Positions 54,518 to 63,186 of a DNA stretch of 64,000 nucleotides are shown one piece after another. Below the pieces are notes generated by a model, which saw only the letters and a list, made by a program, of their open reading frames with translations, ran no database searches and was not told where the DNA came from. The stretch spans positions 1 to 64,000 of the forward strand of contig NZ_RFFK01000005.1 in assembly GCF_003696305.1 (NCBI RefSeq). The letters run 5' to 3'. Numbering within the stretch: the stretch's first letter is position 1; each line of letters opens with the position of its first letter. This DNA comes from Pseudomonas sp. AOB-7. GTDB taxonomy: Bacteria > Pseudomonadota > Gammaproteobacteria > Pseudomonadales > Pseudomonadaceae. The position numbers and the translations under genes are program-made.

Positions 54518-56662
54518 TCAGTCGATCTGTCGACGAAAGGGCGGCAGCGCGTTGAGAATCGCCTTGCCGTAGCGCTGGGTGACCACGCGCCGGTCCAGCA
54601 GGGTGATGGTGCCGCGGTCGGCCTCGGTACGCAGCAGGCGGCCGCAGGCCTGCACCAGGCGCAGCGAGGCGTCCGGCACGGCGATTTCCATGAAGGGGTT
54701 GCCGCCGCGTGCCTCGATCCACTCGGCCAGCGCCGCCTCCACCGGGTCGTCCGGCACGGCGAAGGGGATCTTGGCGATCACCACGTGCTCGCAATAGGCG
54801 CCGGGCAGGTCGACCCCCTCGGCGAAGCTGGCCAGGCCGAACAGCACGCTCTCCTCACCGGAATCGACCCGCGCCTTGTGCTTGTTCAGGGTCTCCTGCT
54901 TGGACAGGTTGCCTTGGATGAACACGCGGCGGCGCCAGTCGCGGTCGAGGCCGTCGAACACCTCCTGCATCTGCTTGCGCGAGGAAAACAGCACCAGGGT
55001 GCCGCGACTGCCCGCCACCAGGCCGGGCAACTCGCGGACGATGGCCGCGGTGTGCGCCGCCGCCTCGCGCGGGTCTGCCTTGAGGTCGGGCACCCGCAGC
55101 ACGCCGGCGTCGGCATGGTGAAACGGACTCGGTACCACGGCGGTGACCGCCACCTTGGGCAAGCCAGCACGCATGCGGTAGCGGTCGAAGGTGCCCAGGG
55201 CGGTCAGGGTGGCCGAGGTCACCAGGGCGCCATGGGCGACGTTCCACAGGTTGCGCCGCAGGGTCTCGGCGGCGAGGATCGGGCTGGCGTTGACCTCGAT
55301 GTCGAACAGCGCGCCGCCGTCGGCCAGGGTCAGCCAGCGCGCCATCGGCGGGCTCTCCTCGGGGTCTTCGGCGGTGAAGGCCAGCCACAGTTCCCAGTTG
55401 CCCTTGGCCCGCGCCAGCAGGCTGCCGAACAGCGGGTACCACTCCTCGGCCTGGTGGCTGGCGATGCCGTTGGCGCCCTCGCCGTCCATGGCCTCCTTGA
55501 GCAGTTCGGTGACGCCGGTGAACAGATCGTTGAGCTTGGAAAAGCCCTTCTTCAGCTCCAGGCCCAGCTCGCTCAGATGCTCGGGGACCACACCGCCGAC
55601 AAAGCGATGGCGCGGGCGCTCGCGGCCTTCCATATCCTCGCCGGGTTTGAAGTCGGCAACCTGCTCGCAGGTGCTGAACATAAATTGCTGCTGGGTCTTG
55701 AGCTCGCGGGCCAGCTCCGGCACCTGCTCGATCAGGCGGCCGAGATCGCCCGGCAGCGGGTTCTGCGCCAGCAGCTTGGTCAGGTTCTTGTCGATCTGGG
55801 TCAGCCAGTCGGCAGTGGAACGCAGGCGGGTGAAGTGGGCGAAGTGGCCGATGGCCTTGTCCGGCAGGTGGTGGCCCTCGTCGAACACGTAGATGGTCTC
55901 GCGCGGGTCGGGCAGCACGGCGCCGCCGCCGAGGGCCAGGTCGGCCAGCACCATGTCGTGGTTGGTGACGATCACGTCGACCTTGCCCATGCCTTCGCGG
56001 GCCTTGTAGAAGGCGCACTGCTGGAAGTTCGGGCAATGGCGGTTGGTGCACTGGCTGTGGTCGGTGGTCAGCTGCGACCAGCGGCTGTCCTCCAGCTCCT
56101 CGGGCCAGCTGTCGCGGTCGCCGTCCCACTTGTTGCCGGCCAGCTTCTCGATCATCGCGGTGAACAGCTTCTGGCCCTGCTCGTCGACATCGATGCGAAA
56201 GCCTTCCTCCTCGAACAGCTGGGCGGTGGCGCTCTGCGCGGCGCCGTCCTGCAGCAGGTGGTCGAGCTTGGACAGGCACAGGTAGCGGCCACGGCCCTTG
56301 GCCAGGGCGAAGCTGAAATTCAAGCCGCTGTTGCGCAACAGGTCCGGCAGGTCCTTGTGCACGATCTGCTCCTGCAGGGCGACCGTGGCGGTGGCGATCA
56401 CCAGGCGCTTGCCGGCCGCCTTGGCGGTAGGAATGGTGGCCAGGCTGTAGGCCACCGTCTTGCCGGTACCGGTGCCCGCCTCCACCGCGACCACGGCGGG
56501 CTCGCCCAGGCGCTTGCCCTCGTCGTCGGTCTTGATCGCGCCGAGCACCTTGGCGATCTCGGCGATCATCAGGCGCTGGCCATAGCGCGGCTTGAGCGAC
56601 TTGGCCTCGAGAAAGCGGGAATAGGCGCCCTGGATCTGGGACTTGAGTTCGGTGCTGAGCAT
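54518..56662 (-). CDS. dinG: ATP-dependent DNA helicase DinG
   Basis: A 714-residue XPD-like 5'-3' helicase. The P-loop EAGTGTGKT is at 61-69 and the Walker B DEGH box at 261-264. Four Cys ligate the 4Fe-4S cluster (C129, C205, C210, C216). Helicase motifs IV-VI lie in the C-terminal half, ending QACGRLLRTEADRGTI. DinG resolves R-loops, D-loops and G-quadruplexes at forks. ATG 56662 gives the length usual in Pseudomonas; an in-frame start 20 codons upstream has no support. It is divergent from a CopD-like gene. Confidence 0.95.
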   Translation of the reverse strand: MLSTELKSQIQGAYSRFLEAKSLKPRYGQRLMIAEIAKVLGAIKTDDEGKRLGEPAVVAVEAGTGTGKTVAYSLATIPTAKAAGKRLVIATATVALQEQIVHKDLPDLLRNSGLNFSFALAKGRGRYLCLSKLDHLLQDGAAQSATAQLFEEEGFRIDVDEQGQKLFTAMIEKLAGNKWDGDRDSWPEELEDSRWSQLTTDHSQCTNRHCPNFQQCAFYKAREGMGKVDVIVTNHDMVLADLALGGGAVLPDPRETIYVFDEGHHLPDKAIGHFAHFTRLRSTADWLTQIDKNLTKLLAQNPLPGDLGRLIEQVPELARELKTQQQFMFSTCEQVADFKPGEDMEGRERPRHRFVGGVVPEHLSELGLELKKGFSKLNDLFTGVTELLKEAMDGEGANGIASHQAEEWYPLFGSLLARAKGNWELWLAFTAEDPEESPPMARWLTLADGGALFDIEVNASPILAAETLRRNLWNVAHGALVTSATLTALGTFDRYRMRAGLPKVAVTAVVPSPFHHADAGVLRVPDLKADPREAAAHTAAIVRELPGLVAGSRGTLVLFSSRKQMQEVFDGLDRDWRRRVFIQGNLSKQETLNKHKARVDSGEESVLFGLASFAEGVDLPGAYCEHVVIAKIPFAVPDDPVEAALAEWIEARGGNPFMEIAVPDASLRLVQACGRLLRTEADRGTITLLDRRVVTQRYGKAILNALPPFRRQID

Positions 56663-56785
56663 GGGATCTAGGGCGAAAAAGGCTGGATAAATTTTCAGTG
56701 TTTGAGCATCGGCCGCTATCATAGCGCGCTAATCGCTTCGGCGCAGATTCCATCGCGCCGCCCCTGCCTCGACCGGAGACGCCGC

Positions 56786-57250
56786 ATGACGCCTTACGCC
56801 CCGCTCTACACCCTGCACCTGTTGGCCGCCCTGATCTGGGTCGGCGGCATGTTCTTCGCCTGGATGATCCTGCGCCCGGCCGCGGTTCAGCTGCTGGAGG
56901 CGCCGGCGCGGCTGCGCCTGTGGCTGAGCGTGTTCCAGCGCTTCTTCGTCTGGGTGTGGGCGGCGGTGCTGGTGCTGCCGGTCAGCGGCGTGGGCATGCT
57001 GCACCTGGGCTACGGCGGTTTCGATGCGGCGCCGCGCTACGTGCACATCATGATGGGGCTGTACCTGGCCATGCTGGCGCTGTTCCTGCGCATCCAGGCC
57101 CTGCAGCTGCCGGAACTGCGCCGTGCGGTGGAAGCCGAGAACTGGCCGGCCGGCGGCGAAGTCCTGGGCAGGATTCGCAAGGTGGTGGGCAGCAACCTGC
57201 TGATCGGTCTGCTGCTGGTGAGCATCGCGGCGCTGCGGCCGGGCTTCTGA
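56786..57250 (+). CDS. CopD-like small membrane protein
   Basis: A 154-residue protein with four transmembrane helices. Helix 1 has the motif LHLLAALIWVGGMFFAWMIL, in which the His and neighbouring aromatic residues resemble CopD/cytochrome b561-type proteins. The third helix contains HIMMGLYLAMLALFLRI. Family members have been linked to copper or heme handling, but no function is proven. ATG 56786 follows CCGGAGACGCC. It is divergent from dinG. Confidence 0.78.
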   Translation: MTPYAPLYTLHLLAALIWVGGMFFAWMILRPAAVQLLEAPARLRLWLSVFQRFFVWVWAAVLVLPVSGVGMLHLGYGGFDAAPRYVHIMMGLYLAMLALFLRIQALQLPELRRAVEAENWPAGGEVLGRIRKVVGSNLLIGLLLVSIAALRPGF

Positions 57251-57378
57251 GGCGAGCCGACGCCACCGACAGGGGATCGCCGGGCCAAGCCCTGCAGGCT
57301 GCCTGTTGGGCTTCGCCGGGCTCAGCGCCAACCTACCCATCGGCGCGCATCGCGCACCGGGCGGGCAGAGGCGCGCGG

Positions 57379-58140
57379 CTAGAAGCGCACCACCTGCAGT
57401 TCGCCTTCGCGCCCCGGGCTGCCTTGCCGGCCGGGCTGGCCCGGCTGGCCGTCGGCGGCGCCATCGACGCCGTACAGCAGACAGCCCTTGCTCGCACCAC
57501 CGCGCCCGGCCTTGCCGCCGACGCCGGGCATACCGCCGGCGCCGCCATCGAGCAGCACCTGGATGCTCTCCAGCGATGCCGCCTCCGGTACCTCCAGGCG
57601 CACCCGGCCGCCCGCGGCGCCGGGGTTGCCGTCGCCGCCGTTCTGGCCGTCGTGGCCATGGCTGGCGCGCCCCCAGGTGCAGCCGCCGGCCTGGCCGTTG
57701 GCGCCGTCCAGGCCGCGATAGCCCGGCGCCCCGCGACCGCCGCGCACGTCCAGGGTCAACGACTGGATACTGGCCTGCTGCAGGCGCAGGCTCAGCTCGC
57801 GTCCCGCCGTGGCCGGCTTGAGCACCCCACCCGGCGCGCCCTGAGCGCTGATCCAGACGTCCGCGGCGACCGTCGCCTGGAGCACCTCGAGACGCAGCGG
57901 CTGCTCGCCGGGGGCGATGCCGATGCGCGCCGCGGGCCCCAGATGCAGTTCGCCGATATGCAGCTCAGTGACGCCGGCCGGAATCAGCAGGGTGCCCTGC
58001 TCGGCCACTTCCAGGCGTGCCAGCTGCAGCCTCGCCTCGGTCACGGGCAGGCGCAACAGGCTGTGGGAAGCGACGCTGAGGTGGTTTTCGGCCCAGGCCG
58101 AAGCGCTAGCGAGGCACAGCAGCAGGGCCAGGTTACGCAT
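57379..58140 (-). CDS. Secreted protein with collagen-like Gly-X-Y repeats
   Basis: A 253-residue protein with a signal peptide (about 1-17, ending SAWA). Its N-terminal half is a beta-rich region whose segment LRLEVLQATVAADVWIS resembles a right-handed beta-helix. The C-terminal half has clusters of Gly-X-Y: GAPGYRGLDGANGQAGG, GHDGQNGGDGNPGAAGG and GQPGQPGRQGSPGREG, separated by short non-repeat blocks with two Cys (GGCTWGR, KGCLLYG). I know no Pseudomonas function for it; a surface or adhesive role is inference. It overlaps the DUF1145 gene by 8 bases. Confidence 0.75.
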   Translation of the reverse strand: MRNLALLLCLASASAWAENHLSVASHSLLRLPVTEARLQLARLEVAEQGTLLIPAGVTELHIGELHLGPAARIGIAPGEQPLRLEVLQATVAADVWISAQGAPGGVLKPATAGRELSLRLQQASIQSLTLDVRGGRGAPGYRGLDGANGQAGGCTWGRASHGHDGQNGGDGNPGAAGGRVRLEVPEAASLESIQVLLDGGAGGMPGVGGKAGRGGASKGCLLYGVDGAADGQPGQPGRQGSPGREGELQVVRF

Positions 58141-58438
58141 GGGCCACCTCTTCGCCGCCGAGCAGCGCCGGCTCCTGCTCCGGCATGGCCGATTGCAGGG
58201 CTAGCAGGTGGAACACGCCGAACAACAGGATCTGCACGCGATCCTGCCAGGGGTTGGTGCGCCCCTTGAGCAAGGCGGCGAACAGCCAGAGTTCCAGGCC
58301 ATGGATCACCAGCAGCAGCGCCGCCAGCAGATAGAGCAGTTGCTCGAAGGGGCTGCCCAGCCATTTCGCCAGCGCCGCGCCGAATGCCAGCCAGAACAAT
58401 CCGGCCAGCGCCTTACCCAGCATCGTCAGTGCTTGCAT
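58133..58438 (-). CDS. DUF1145 family membrane protein
   Basis: A 101-residue protein with three hydrophobic helices (about 9-25, 32-53 and 70-84) and the DUF1145 pattern with PFEQLLYLLAALLLVIHGLELWLF and QILLFGVFHLLAL. The family includes E. coli YhhL and has no assigned role. Its 3' end overlaps the start of the collagen-like gene by 8 bases, so the two are translationally coupled. Confidence 0.82.
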   Translation of the reverse strand: MQALTMLGKALAGLFWLAFGAALAKWLGSPFEQLLYLLAALLLVIHGLELWLFAALLKGRTNPWQDRVQILLFGVFHLLALQSAMPEQEPALLGGEEVAHA

Positions 58439-58510
58439 CCCCGCCCTCGCCTGCTCTTTTTCTAGTCGTGCCGCACCTTAACCGCTTGCCCTCCGCATGA
58501 CCAGAGCCGG

Positions 58511-58536
58511 AAAAACACGGGGGCCTTGCGGCCCCC
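58511..58536 (-). terminator. Rho-independent terminator of the OmpA/TSP3 lipoprotein gene
   Basis: On the minus strand GGGGGCC and GGCCCCC pair across a four-base loop, followed by GTG and five Ts. It lies 18 bases past the stop of the lipoprotein gene at 58555-59289. Confidence 0.88.
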
Positions 58537-58554
58537 ATTGGCAACACCGCACCG

Positions 58555-59289
58555 CTAGCGCGACACGTGCAGCTCGACGCGCCGGTTCTCGGCCCGCCCG
58601 GCATCGCTGCCGTTGTCCGCCACCGGCTGACTCTCGCCGCGGCCTTCGGTGCTGACCTTGCCGGCCGGCACGCCCTGGGCGATGAGGAAATCCGCCACGC
58701 TGCGCGCGCGCCGCTCGGACAGGCCCTGGTTGTAGGCATCGCTCCCCACCGAGTCGGTATGCCCGATCACCCGGACGCCGACCAGGTTGGCGCCGGTCAG
58801 GCGCGTGGCGACGTCGGCGAGCAGACCGCGCGCCTCGCCGGTCAGCTCGGCCGAGTCGAAGGCGAACAGCACGTTGCCCAGATCGCTAAGGACGATGACC
58901 TCGTCTTGTGCCTCGGGCTCCATGGCCGGCGCCTCGGCGACGCTCTCGGGATATTGCGGCAACGGGCAGCCGTTATGGCGGACCGGGGTGCCTGCGGGCG
59001 TGCCGGGACAGCGGTCGCGGCGGTCGAATACGCCATCGCCGTCCTCGTCGCCGTCCTGCGCGTAGCAGACGATGGTACCGAGCAGCGCACCGGCGACCGC
59101 GCCGCCTGCTGCCCAGGTGGAACTCTCGATTGCACCCAGACCGCCACCGGCCAAGGCACCAATCGCACTGCACAGGGGCCAGTTCCCCTGGTTGAGCGGC
59201 GCGTCTCCCGTACTGGAAGTCGTGGCACAACCGGAAAGAACACTGCTGACCAAGAGGAGGGGGATAAACCTGGGAAGGTTCGCTCTCAT
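58555..59289 (-). CDS. OmpA-family lipoprotein with glycine zipper and TSP3-like repeat
   Basis: A 244-residue lipoprotein with lipobox LSGC (Cys21). A glycine-zipper segment (GALAGGGLGAIESSTWAAGGAVAGALLG) precedes a calcium-type thrombospondin repeat, DGDEDGDGVFDRRDRCPGTP. The C-terminal OmpA domain (about 135-244) has GHTDSVGSDAYNQGLSERRA and NRRVELHV. ATG 59289 follows CAGGAGA. It is a close paralogue of the next gene upstream, from which it differs mainly by the extra Ca-binding repeat. Its role is probably envelope-wall linkage. Confidence 0.9.
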   Translation of the reverse strand: MRANLPRFIPLLLVSSVLSGCATTSSTGDAPLNQGNWPLCSAIGALAGGGLGAIESSTWAAGGAVAGALLGTIVCYAQDGDEDGDGVFDRRDRCPGTPAGTPVRHNGCPLPQYPESVAEAPAMEPEAQDEVIVLSDLGNVLFAFDSAELTGEARGLLADVATRLTGANLVGVRVIGHTDSVGSDAYNQGLSERRARSVADFLIAQGVPAGKVSTEGRGESQPVADNGSDAGRAENRRVELHVSR

Positions 59290-59360
59290 GGTGGGTTTCT
59301 CCTGTGTTACCGGCCTTATGCCGGCATCACTGGAGTAAAGACGGCCGCTCCCCACTGCAC

Positions 59361-59403
59361 AAGAAAGCCCGCGCTGCCCAGGCAAACCTGGACAACGCGG
59401 GCT
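59361..59403 (-). terminator. Rho-independent terminator of the OmpA-family gene
   Basis: On the minus strand AGCCCGCG and CGCGGGCT close a long interrupted stem that also pairs TCCAGG with CCTGGG, ending in TTTCTT. It lies 21 bases after the stop at 59425 and separates the two OmpA-like lipoprotein genes into distinct transcripts. Confidence 0.85.
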
Positions 59404-59424
59404 CGGTTGCCACGCGGGGCCGGC

Positions 59425-60054
59425 TCAGGGCTGAGCTTCGACCTCGGCCTCCACCCGACGATTGATGGCGCGGCCGTCGCTGGTGGCGTTGTCGGCCACC
59501 GGGCGGCTTTCGCCATAGCCCACGGCCTGCACACGACCGGACTCGACCCCGTACTGGTTGACCAGCACGTCGCGCACCGCACCGGCGCGGCGCTCGGACA
59601 GGCCCTGGTTGTAGGCATCGCTACCCACCGAGTCGGTATGTCCTTCGACCACGGTGCTGGTCTGCGGGTATTGCTTCATGAAATCGGCCAGGGCTTTGAT
59701 ATCGCCATAGCTCTCTTCCTTGACCTGGGCCTTGTCGAAGTCGAACTTGACGTCCAACTCGACCCGCACCGCCTCGGCCGGTTCGGCCACCACGACCTCC
59801 TCGACCACCACTTCTTCCTCGACCACGGCGACCTGCTCCTCGGCGCCATGCACCCAGCAATAGGCCGCGGCCATACCGGCGCCGAGCACGGCGCCGCCGC
59901 CAGCCCAGGTGGAACTTTCGATGGCCCCCAGCGCCGCGCCGCCAACGCCGCCCACCGCCGCACAGGTGGGCCAGTCGGACTTCTGCAGGCCGGCACAACC
60001 GGTCAACAGGGTACTGGCCAGAATCAGGGGTACAGCTTTCCTTGTGATGCTCAT
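59425..60054 (-). CDS. OmpA-family lipoprotein with glycine zipper
   Basis: A 209-residue lipoprotein with lipobox LTGC (Cys20). A glycine-zipper run (GGVGGAALGAIESSTWAGGGAVLGAG) and a Val/Glu-rich linker (about 73-95) precede a C-terminal OmpA domain. That domain has the peptidoglycan-binding segment GHTDSVGSDAYNQGLSERRAGAVRD and INRRVEAEVE. The zipper and the GHTDSV segment are almost identical to those of the gene at 58555-59289, indicating duplication. No AlgU-type promoter is visible upstream. Confidence 0.9.
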   Translation of the reverse strand: MSITRKAVPLILASTLLTGCAGLQKSDWPTCAAVGGVGGAALGAIESSTWAGGGAVLGAGMAAAYCWVHGAEEQVAVVEEEVVVEEVVVAEPAEAVRVELDVKFDFDKAQVKEESYGDIKALADFMKQYPQTSTVVEGHTDSVGSDAYNQGLSERRAGAVRDVLVNQYGVESGRVQAVGYGESRPVADNATSDGRAINRRVEAEVEAQP

Positions 60055-60218
60055 ACTTTAGGTCTCCAATGTTCATCGGCCCATAACCGACTCAAGAGTA
60101 GTAAAGACAGGAGTTATGCAATCCGCCAGCTATAGAAGGCATAGCACATAATTTCTCCTCGCTCTAGGCCGATTGCCGGCGCCACGTTAGTCTTTGCCGC
60201 CCTGTTCGAGGATGTTCG

Positions 60219-60716
60219 ATGACTGCCAGCCCCTCTTCCCGTACCCCGCAGCAGGCCCTGGCCGCCCTGCTCGCCCGCTATACCCCGGAGAAACTGCTGT
60301 TGGTCGGGGCCAGCGAACTGCCCGCGCTAAGCGCCTTCCACGGCGCTCACCCGCAGTGCCGGGTGGCCACGGCGCCGGCCGCCGCCCTGCCGGCCGAGCT
60401 GGCCGCCCAGCGCTTCGACCTGGCGCTGCTGGTCGACTGCCTGGAACACCTGAGCAAGCGCGACGGCCTGCAACTGCTCGGCGGCATCCGCAACCTCAAC
60501 GCCAGCCGCGTCGCCGTGCTGGTCGACCTGCAGGCCGCAGACTGGCGGGAAACCGATTTCTTCGCCCTGGCCATGCAGGCCAGCGAGCAGTTCCAGCGCG
60601 AAGGCCAGACCCTGCACCTGTTCACCTACGACCTGCTCGACTACAAGCAGGTGCCGGACTGGCTGAACGCCAAGTTCTGGGCCAATCCGGAAAACTTCGG
60701 CAAGTACTGGTGGTAA
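60219..60716 (+). CDS. DUF6231 family protein
   Basis: A 165-residue protein resembling a trimmed methyltransferase-like Rossmann fold: [57 protein letters not shown] and a C-terminal ENFGKYWW tail. It lacks the glycine-rich SAM loop, so activity is doubtful. It is found in Pseudomonas next to the YchJ gene, which starts 4 bases downstream, so the two are probably cotranscribed. Confidence 0.8.
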   Translation: MTASPSSRTPQQALAALLARYTPEKLLLVGASELPALSAFHGAHPQCRVATAPAAALPAELAAQRFDLALLVDCLEHLSKRDGLQLLGGIRNLNASRVAVLVDLQAADWRETDFFALAMQASEQFQREGQTLHLFTYDLLDYKQVPDWLNAKFWANPENFGKYWW

Positions 60717-60720
60717 CGCC

Positions 60721-61200
60721 ATGAATCCACTCGACCCCGTTTGCCCCTGCGGTAGCGGCAACCCCCTCGGCCACTGCTGCGGCCCCTACCATGCCGGCAC
60801 CGCCGCGCCCAGCGCCGAGCTGCTGATGCGCTCGCGCTACAGCGCCTACGTGCTGGGCCTGGTGGACTACCTGGTCGCCACCACCCTGCCGGCCCAGCAG
60901 AGCGCGCTGGATCGCGCCGCCATGGCCGCCTGGAGCGCGCAGAGCACCTGGCTCGGCCTGGAGATGGAAAGCAGCGAGCTGTTCGGCGGCCAGCCCGAGC
61001 ATGCGCAGGTCTGCTTCGTCGCCCGCTGGCACGACGCACAGGGCGAGCACAGCCACCGCGAACGCTCGGCCTTCGTCCAGGTCGGCGGGCGCTGGTATTT
61101 CCTCGACCCGAGCGTGCCGCTGAAAGCCGGACGCAACGATCCCTGCCCCTGCCGCAGCGGACAGAAGTTCAAGAAATGCTGCGCCGGCTACCTGGCTTGA
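60721..61200 (+). CDS. ychJ: YchJ-family SEC-C protein
   Basis: A 159-residue protein with Cys-rich zinc-type SEC-C motifs at both ends: [15 protein letters not shown] near the N-terminus and [15 protein letters not shown] at the C-terminus. An NTF2-like middle domain ([17 protein letters not shown] ... [14 protein letters not shown]) lies between them. SEC-C motifs resemble the SecA zinc tail that contacts SecB and ribosomes. Function is unproven. It follows the DUF6231 gene by 4 bases. Confidence 0.9.
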   Translation: MNPLDPVCPCGSGNPLGHCCGPYHAGTAAPSAELLMRSRYSAYVLGLVDYLVATTLPAQQSALDRAAMAAWSAQSTWLGLEMESSELFGGQPEHAQVCFVARWHDAQGEHSHRERSAFVQVGGRWYFLDPSVPLKAGRNDPCPCRSGQKFKKCCAGYLA

Positions 61201-61293
61201 GCGCCCGCACCTGACGCCTGCGGCCTTTTCTGCTTGAGTTGTGGGCGCCCGCCGGCACGTTGCCGGGCGCGGACGCTCAACAAGGAGAAGGGC

Positions 61294-62409
61294 ATGCACA
61301 AGCAAAGTGGTGTGGCGATCATCCTGGCCAGTCTGCTGTTCGGCTGCGCCAGCCAACCGTCCGGACAGCAGGGGGAGCGCCTCGATCTGGGCGACAGCGC
61401 GCGCGTCAGCCGCCTGTTCGCCTACCCCAACAACTGCAGCGTGATCTGCTACCGCGACTGGACGCTGGAGCAGACGGTGCAGCATTACCTCGAACAGAGC
61501 CTGGCGCGCGACGGTTACGCCAACGCCCGGGTGACCATCCACCGCCAGGGCGAGCGCCTCTACGCTGACTTCGCCGGCACGCCCAAGGGCTACGGGCAGC
61601 CGCTCAAGCAACTGCTCGACGCCGGCGACCTGGCCTACGATGGCGCCAACCAGCTCAACCGCGACGGCAAATGGCAGTACGACTGGTACTTCTTCCTGCC
61701 CCTGGGCATGGCCCTGGACAACCGCAAGAGCGTCGAGCTGCTGCATTTCCCCCCGGACTATTCGCTGACCCAGGCGCAGGACTACCTGCGCTCCAGCACC
61801 ACCGATCGCTGGGCCGCGCTGCTGGCCAGCAACGGCGTGCCGGCGACGCTGACCCCGGCCTACCAGACCATCGTCGATATCGCCCCGATCGCCGCGCCGG
61901 CCAACGCCGGCAGCGCCCTGCAAGGGGTCTACGGTTATTTCAACGACTACCAGCAGCGCATGGTGCGCGAGCTGAGCGCCGGCAAGGGCGGCGCCAGCCT
62001 GCCCATGGTCGCCTTCGGCAGCCCGGTGCGCGACTGGGTCAAGCAGCAGTATGGCGTGCAGCTGGCGGTGCTCGGCCTCGGCCGGATCGAGGCCGCGCCG
62101 GGGCAACAGGTGTCGGTGCTGGGCGCCAACCACCCCAGCTATATCTGGTACGCCGCCGATCCGGCCAACAACCAGGGCAGCCAGGCCAAGGCCGATGCCA
62201 CCGGCATCCGGGTCATGGGCCAGGATCTCAGCGCCGCCTGCTGGCAAGCCGGCATGGGCCGGCAGCCCGCCGGCGATCCGCAGCAGACGCTCGCGAGCTG
62301 CACGCAGAAATGGCAGGTCACCGACCAGTTGCAGACCTGCGAGCTGTTCTACGTCTCGGTGCGCAAGCTCAAGCCCGAAGACGCCGAGGCCAAGTGCCAG
62401 GCGAGCTGA
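61294..62409 (+). CDS. Large lipoprotein of unknown function
   Basis: A 371-residue lipoprotein with lipobox LFGC (Cys18). AAGGAGAAGGGC places the start at ATG 61294. The mature part has a Cys pair (NNCSVICYRDW), an amphipathic middle, and four more Cys toward the C-terminus (SAACWQAGMG, ASCTQKW, LQTCEL, KCQAS), suggesting disulfide-stabilised periplasmic domains. PANNQGSQAKADATGIRVMGQDL is a notable conserved-looking block. I do not recognise the family. It is flanked by unrelated small genes. Confidence 0.72.
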   Translation: MHKQSGVAIILASLLFGCASQPSGQQGERLDLGDSARVSRLFAYPNNCSVICYRDWTLEQTVQHYLEQSLARDGYANARVTIHRQGERLYADFAGTPKGYGQPLKQLLDAGDLAYDGANQLNRDGKWQYDWYFFLPLGMALDNRKSVELLHFPPDYSLTQAQDYLRSSTTDRWAALLASNGVPATLTPAYQTIVDIAPIAAPANAGSALQGVYGYFNDYQQRMVRELSAGKGGASLPMVAFGSPVRDWVKQQYGVQLAVLGLGRIEAAPGQQVSVLGANHPSYIWYAADPANNQGSQAKADATGIRVMGQDLSAACWQAGMGRQPAGDPQQTLASCTQKWQVTDQLQTCELFYVSVRKLKPEDAEAKCQAS

Positions 62410-62440
62410 AACGACCGGGCCCGCAGTGGCGGGCCCGGTG

Positions 62441-62989
62441 TCATTCCTGCAGTTTCAGGTGCGAGGTATCCGGCGGCGGCGCGGCAGGGGCAGCCTTGGC
62501 CTGGCCCATGTCGCTGCCTACCGGCGCCAGGCTGAACTGCGACAGATCGACCTGCGGTGCGGCGGCCTCGGGCTTGGCGTCCTGCAGATCGGCGCCGACC
62601 GGTGCGATGCCGAAATCCGGCGCGTCCACCTCGCTGAAGGCGGCCATGTATTCGTCGCGCGGCGCCACCCGCAGGCGGCCGCCAGTGGCACTCGCCAGCG
62701 GTGCTACAGGCGCAGGCTCGGCGGCGGGCGGCGGCGCCAGTTCCACCTCCTCCACCGGCAGGTCCATAGCCACCACCTCCACCCGCGCGCCGGCGCGCTC
62801 CAGGGTGGAGCGATACTTCTCCGCCCCGACGGCATCGAGGTTGTTCTTGATCACGATGCGTCGCCCGGAAAACAACTGGGCGATGCGCTGGGCATCGGCC
62901 TGGAACAGCTTGGCCAGATTGGCCTTGACCAGCTCCGGTTGGGCGCCCGGCACCAGTTGTCCGGAGAAGGCGATCTCGTAGCGACTCAT
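62441..62989 (-). CDS. Two-part protein with small N-terminal domain and disordered tail
   Basis: A 182-residue protein. Residues 1-75 form a beta-alpha-beta-like domain (RYEIAFSGQLVPGAQPELVKANLAKLF ... IVIKNNLDAVGAEKYRSTLERAGARVEV), a module I recall from the N-termini of several gammaproteobacterial proteins. The remaining 105 residues are Pro/Ala-rich and apparently disordered, with the repeated phrase (F)(G/S)(I/L)APVG. ATG 62989 follows AGGAGT. The function is unknown; it may be a cytoplasmic adaptor. Confidence 0.7.
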   Translation of the reverse strand: MSRYEIAFSGQLVPGAQPELVKANLAKLFQADAQRIAQLFSGRRIVIKNNLDAVGAEKYRSTLERAGARVEVVAMDLPVEEVELAPPPAAEPAPVAPLASATGGRLRVAPRDEYMAAFSEVDAPDFGIAPVGADLQDAKPEAAAPQVDLSQFSLAPVGSDMGQAKAAPAAPPPDTSHLKLQE

Positions 62990-63186
62990 GGTCACACTCC
63001 TGTCCTATTCGGCCCTCAGTATGGCGCAGGTTTTTTGACGCTAACACCGCAGGCGTCTCATCCACCGCTTTTCGGCCGACTTGGGCAGAAACCTACGGCA
63101 ACCTCGCGGCAAAAAATAATGATGGAGTGCCCAGGTTGCAGCCGAGCGGTTGCTTGTTACACTGGGGGCGTTATTGGGGGTATGAC

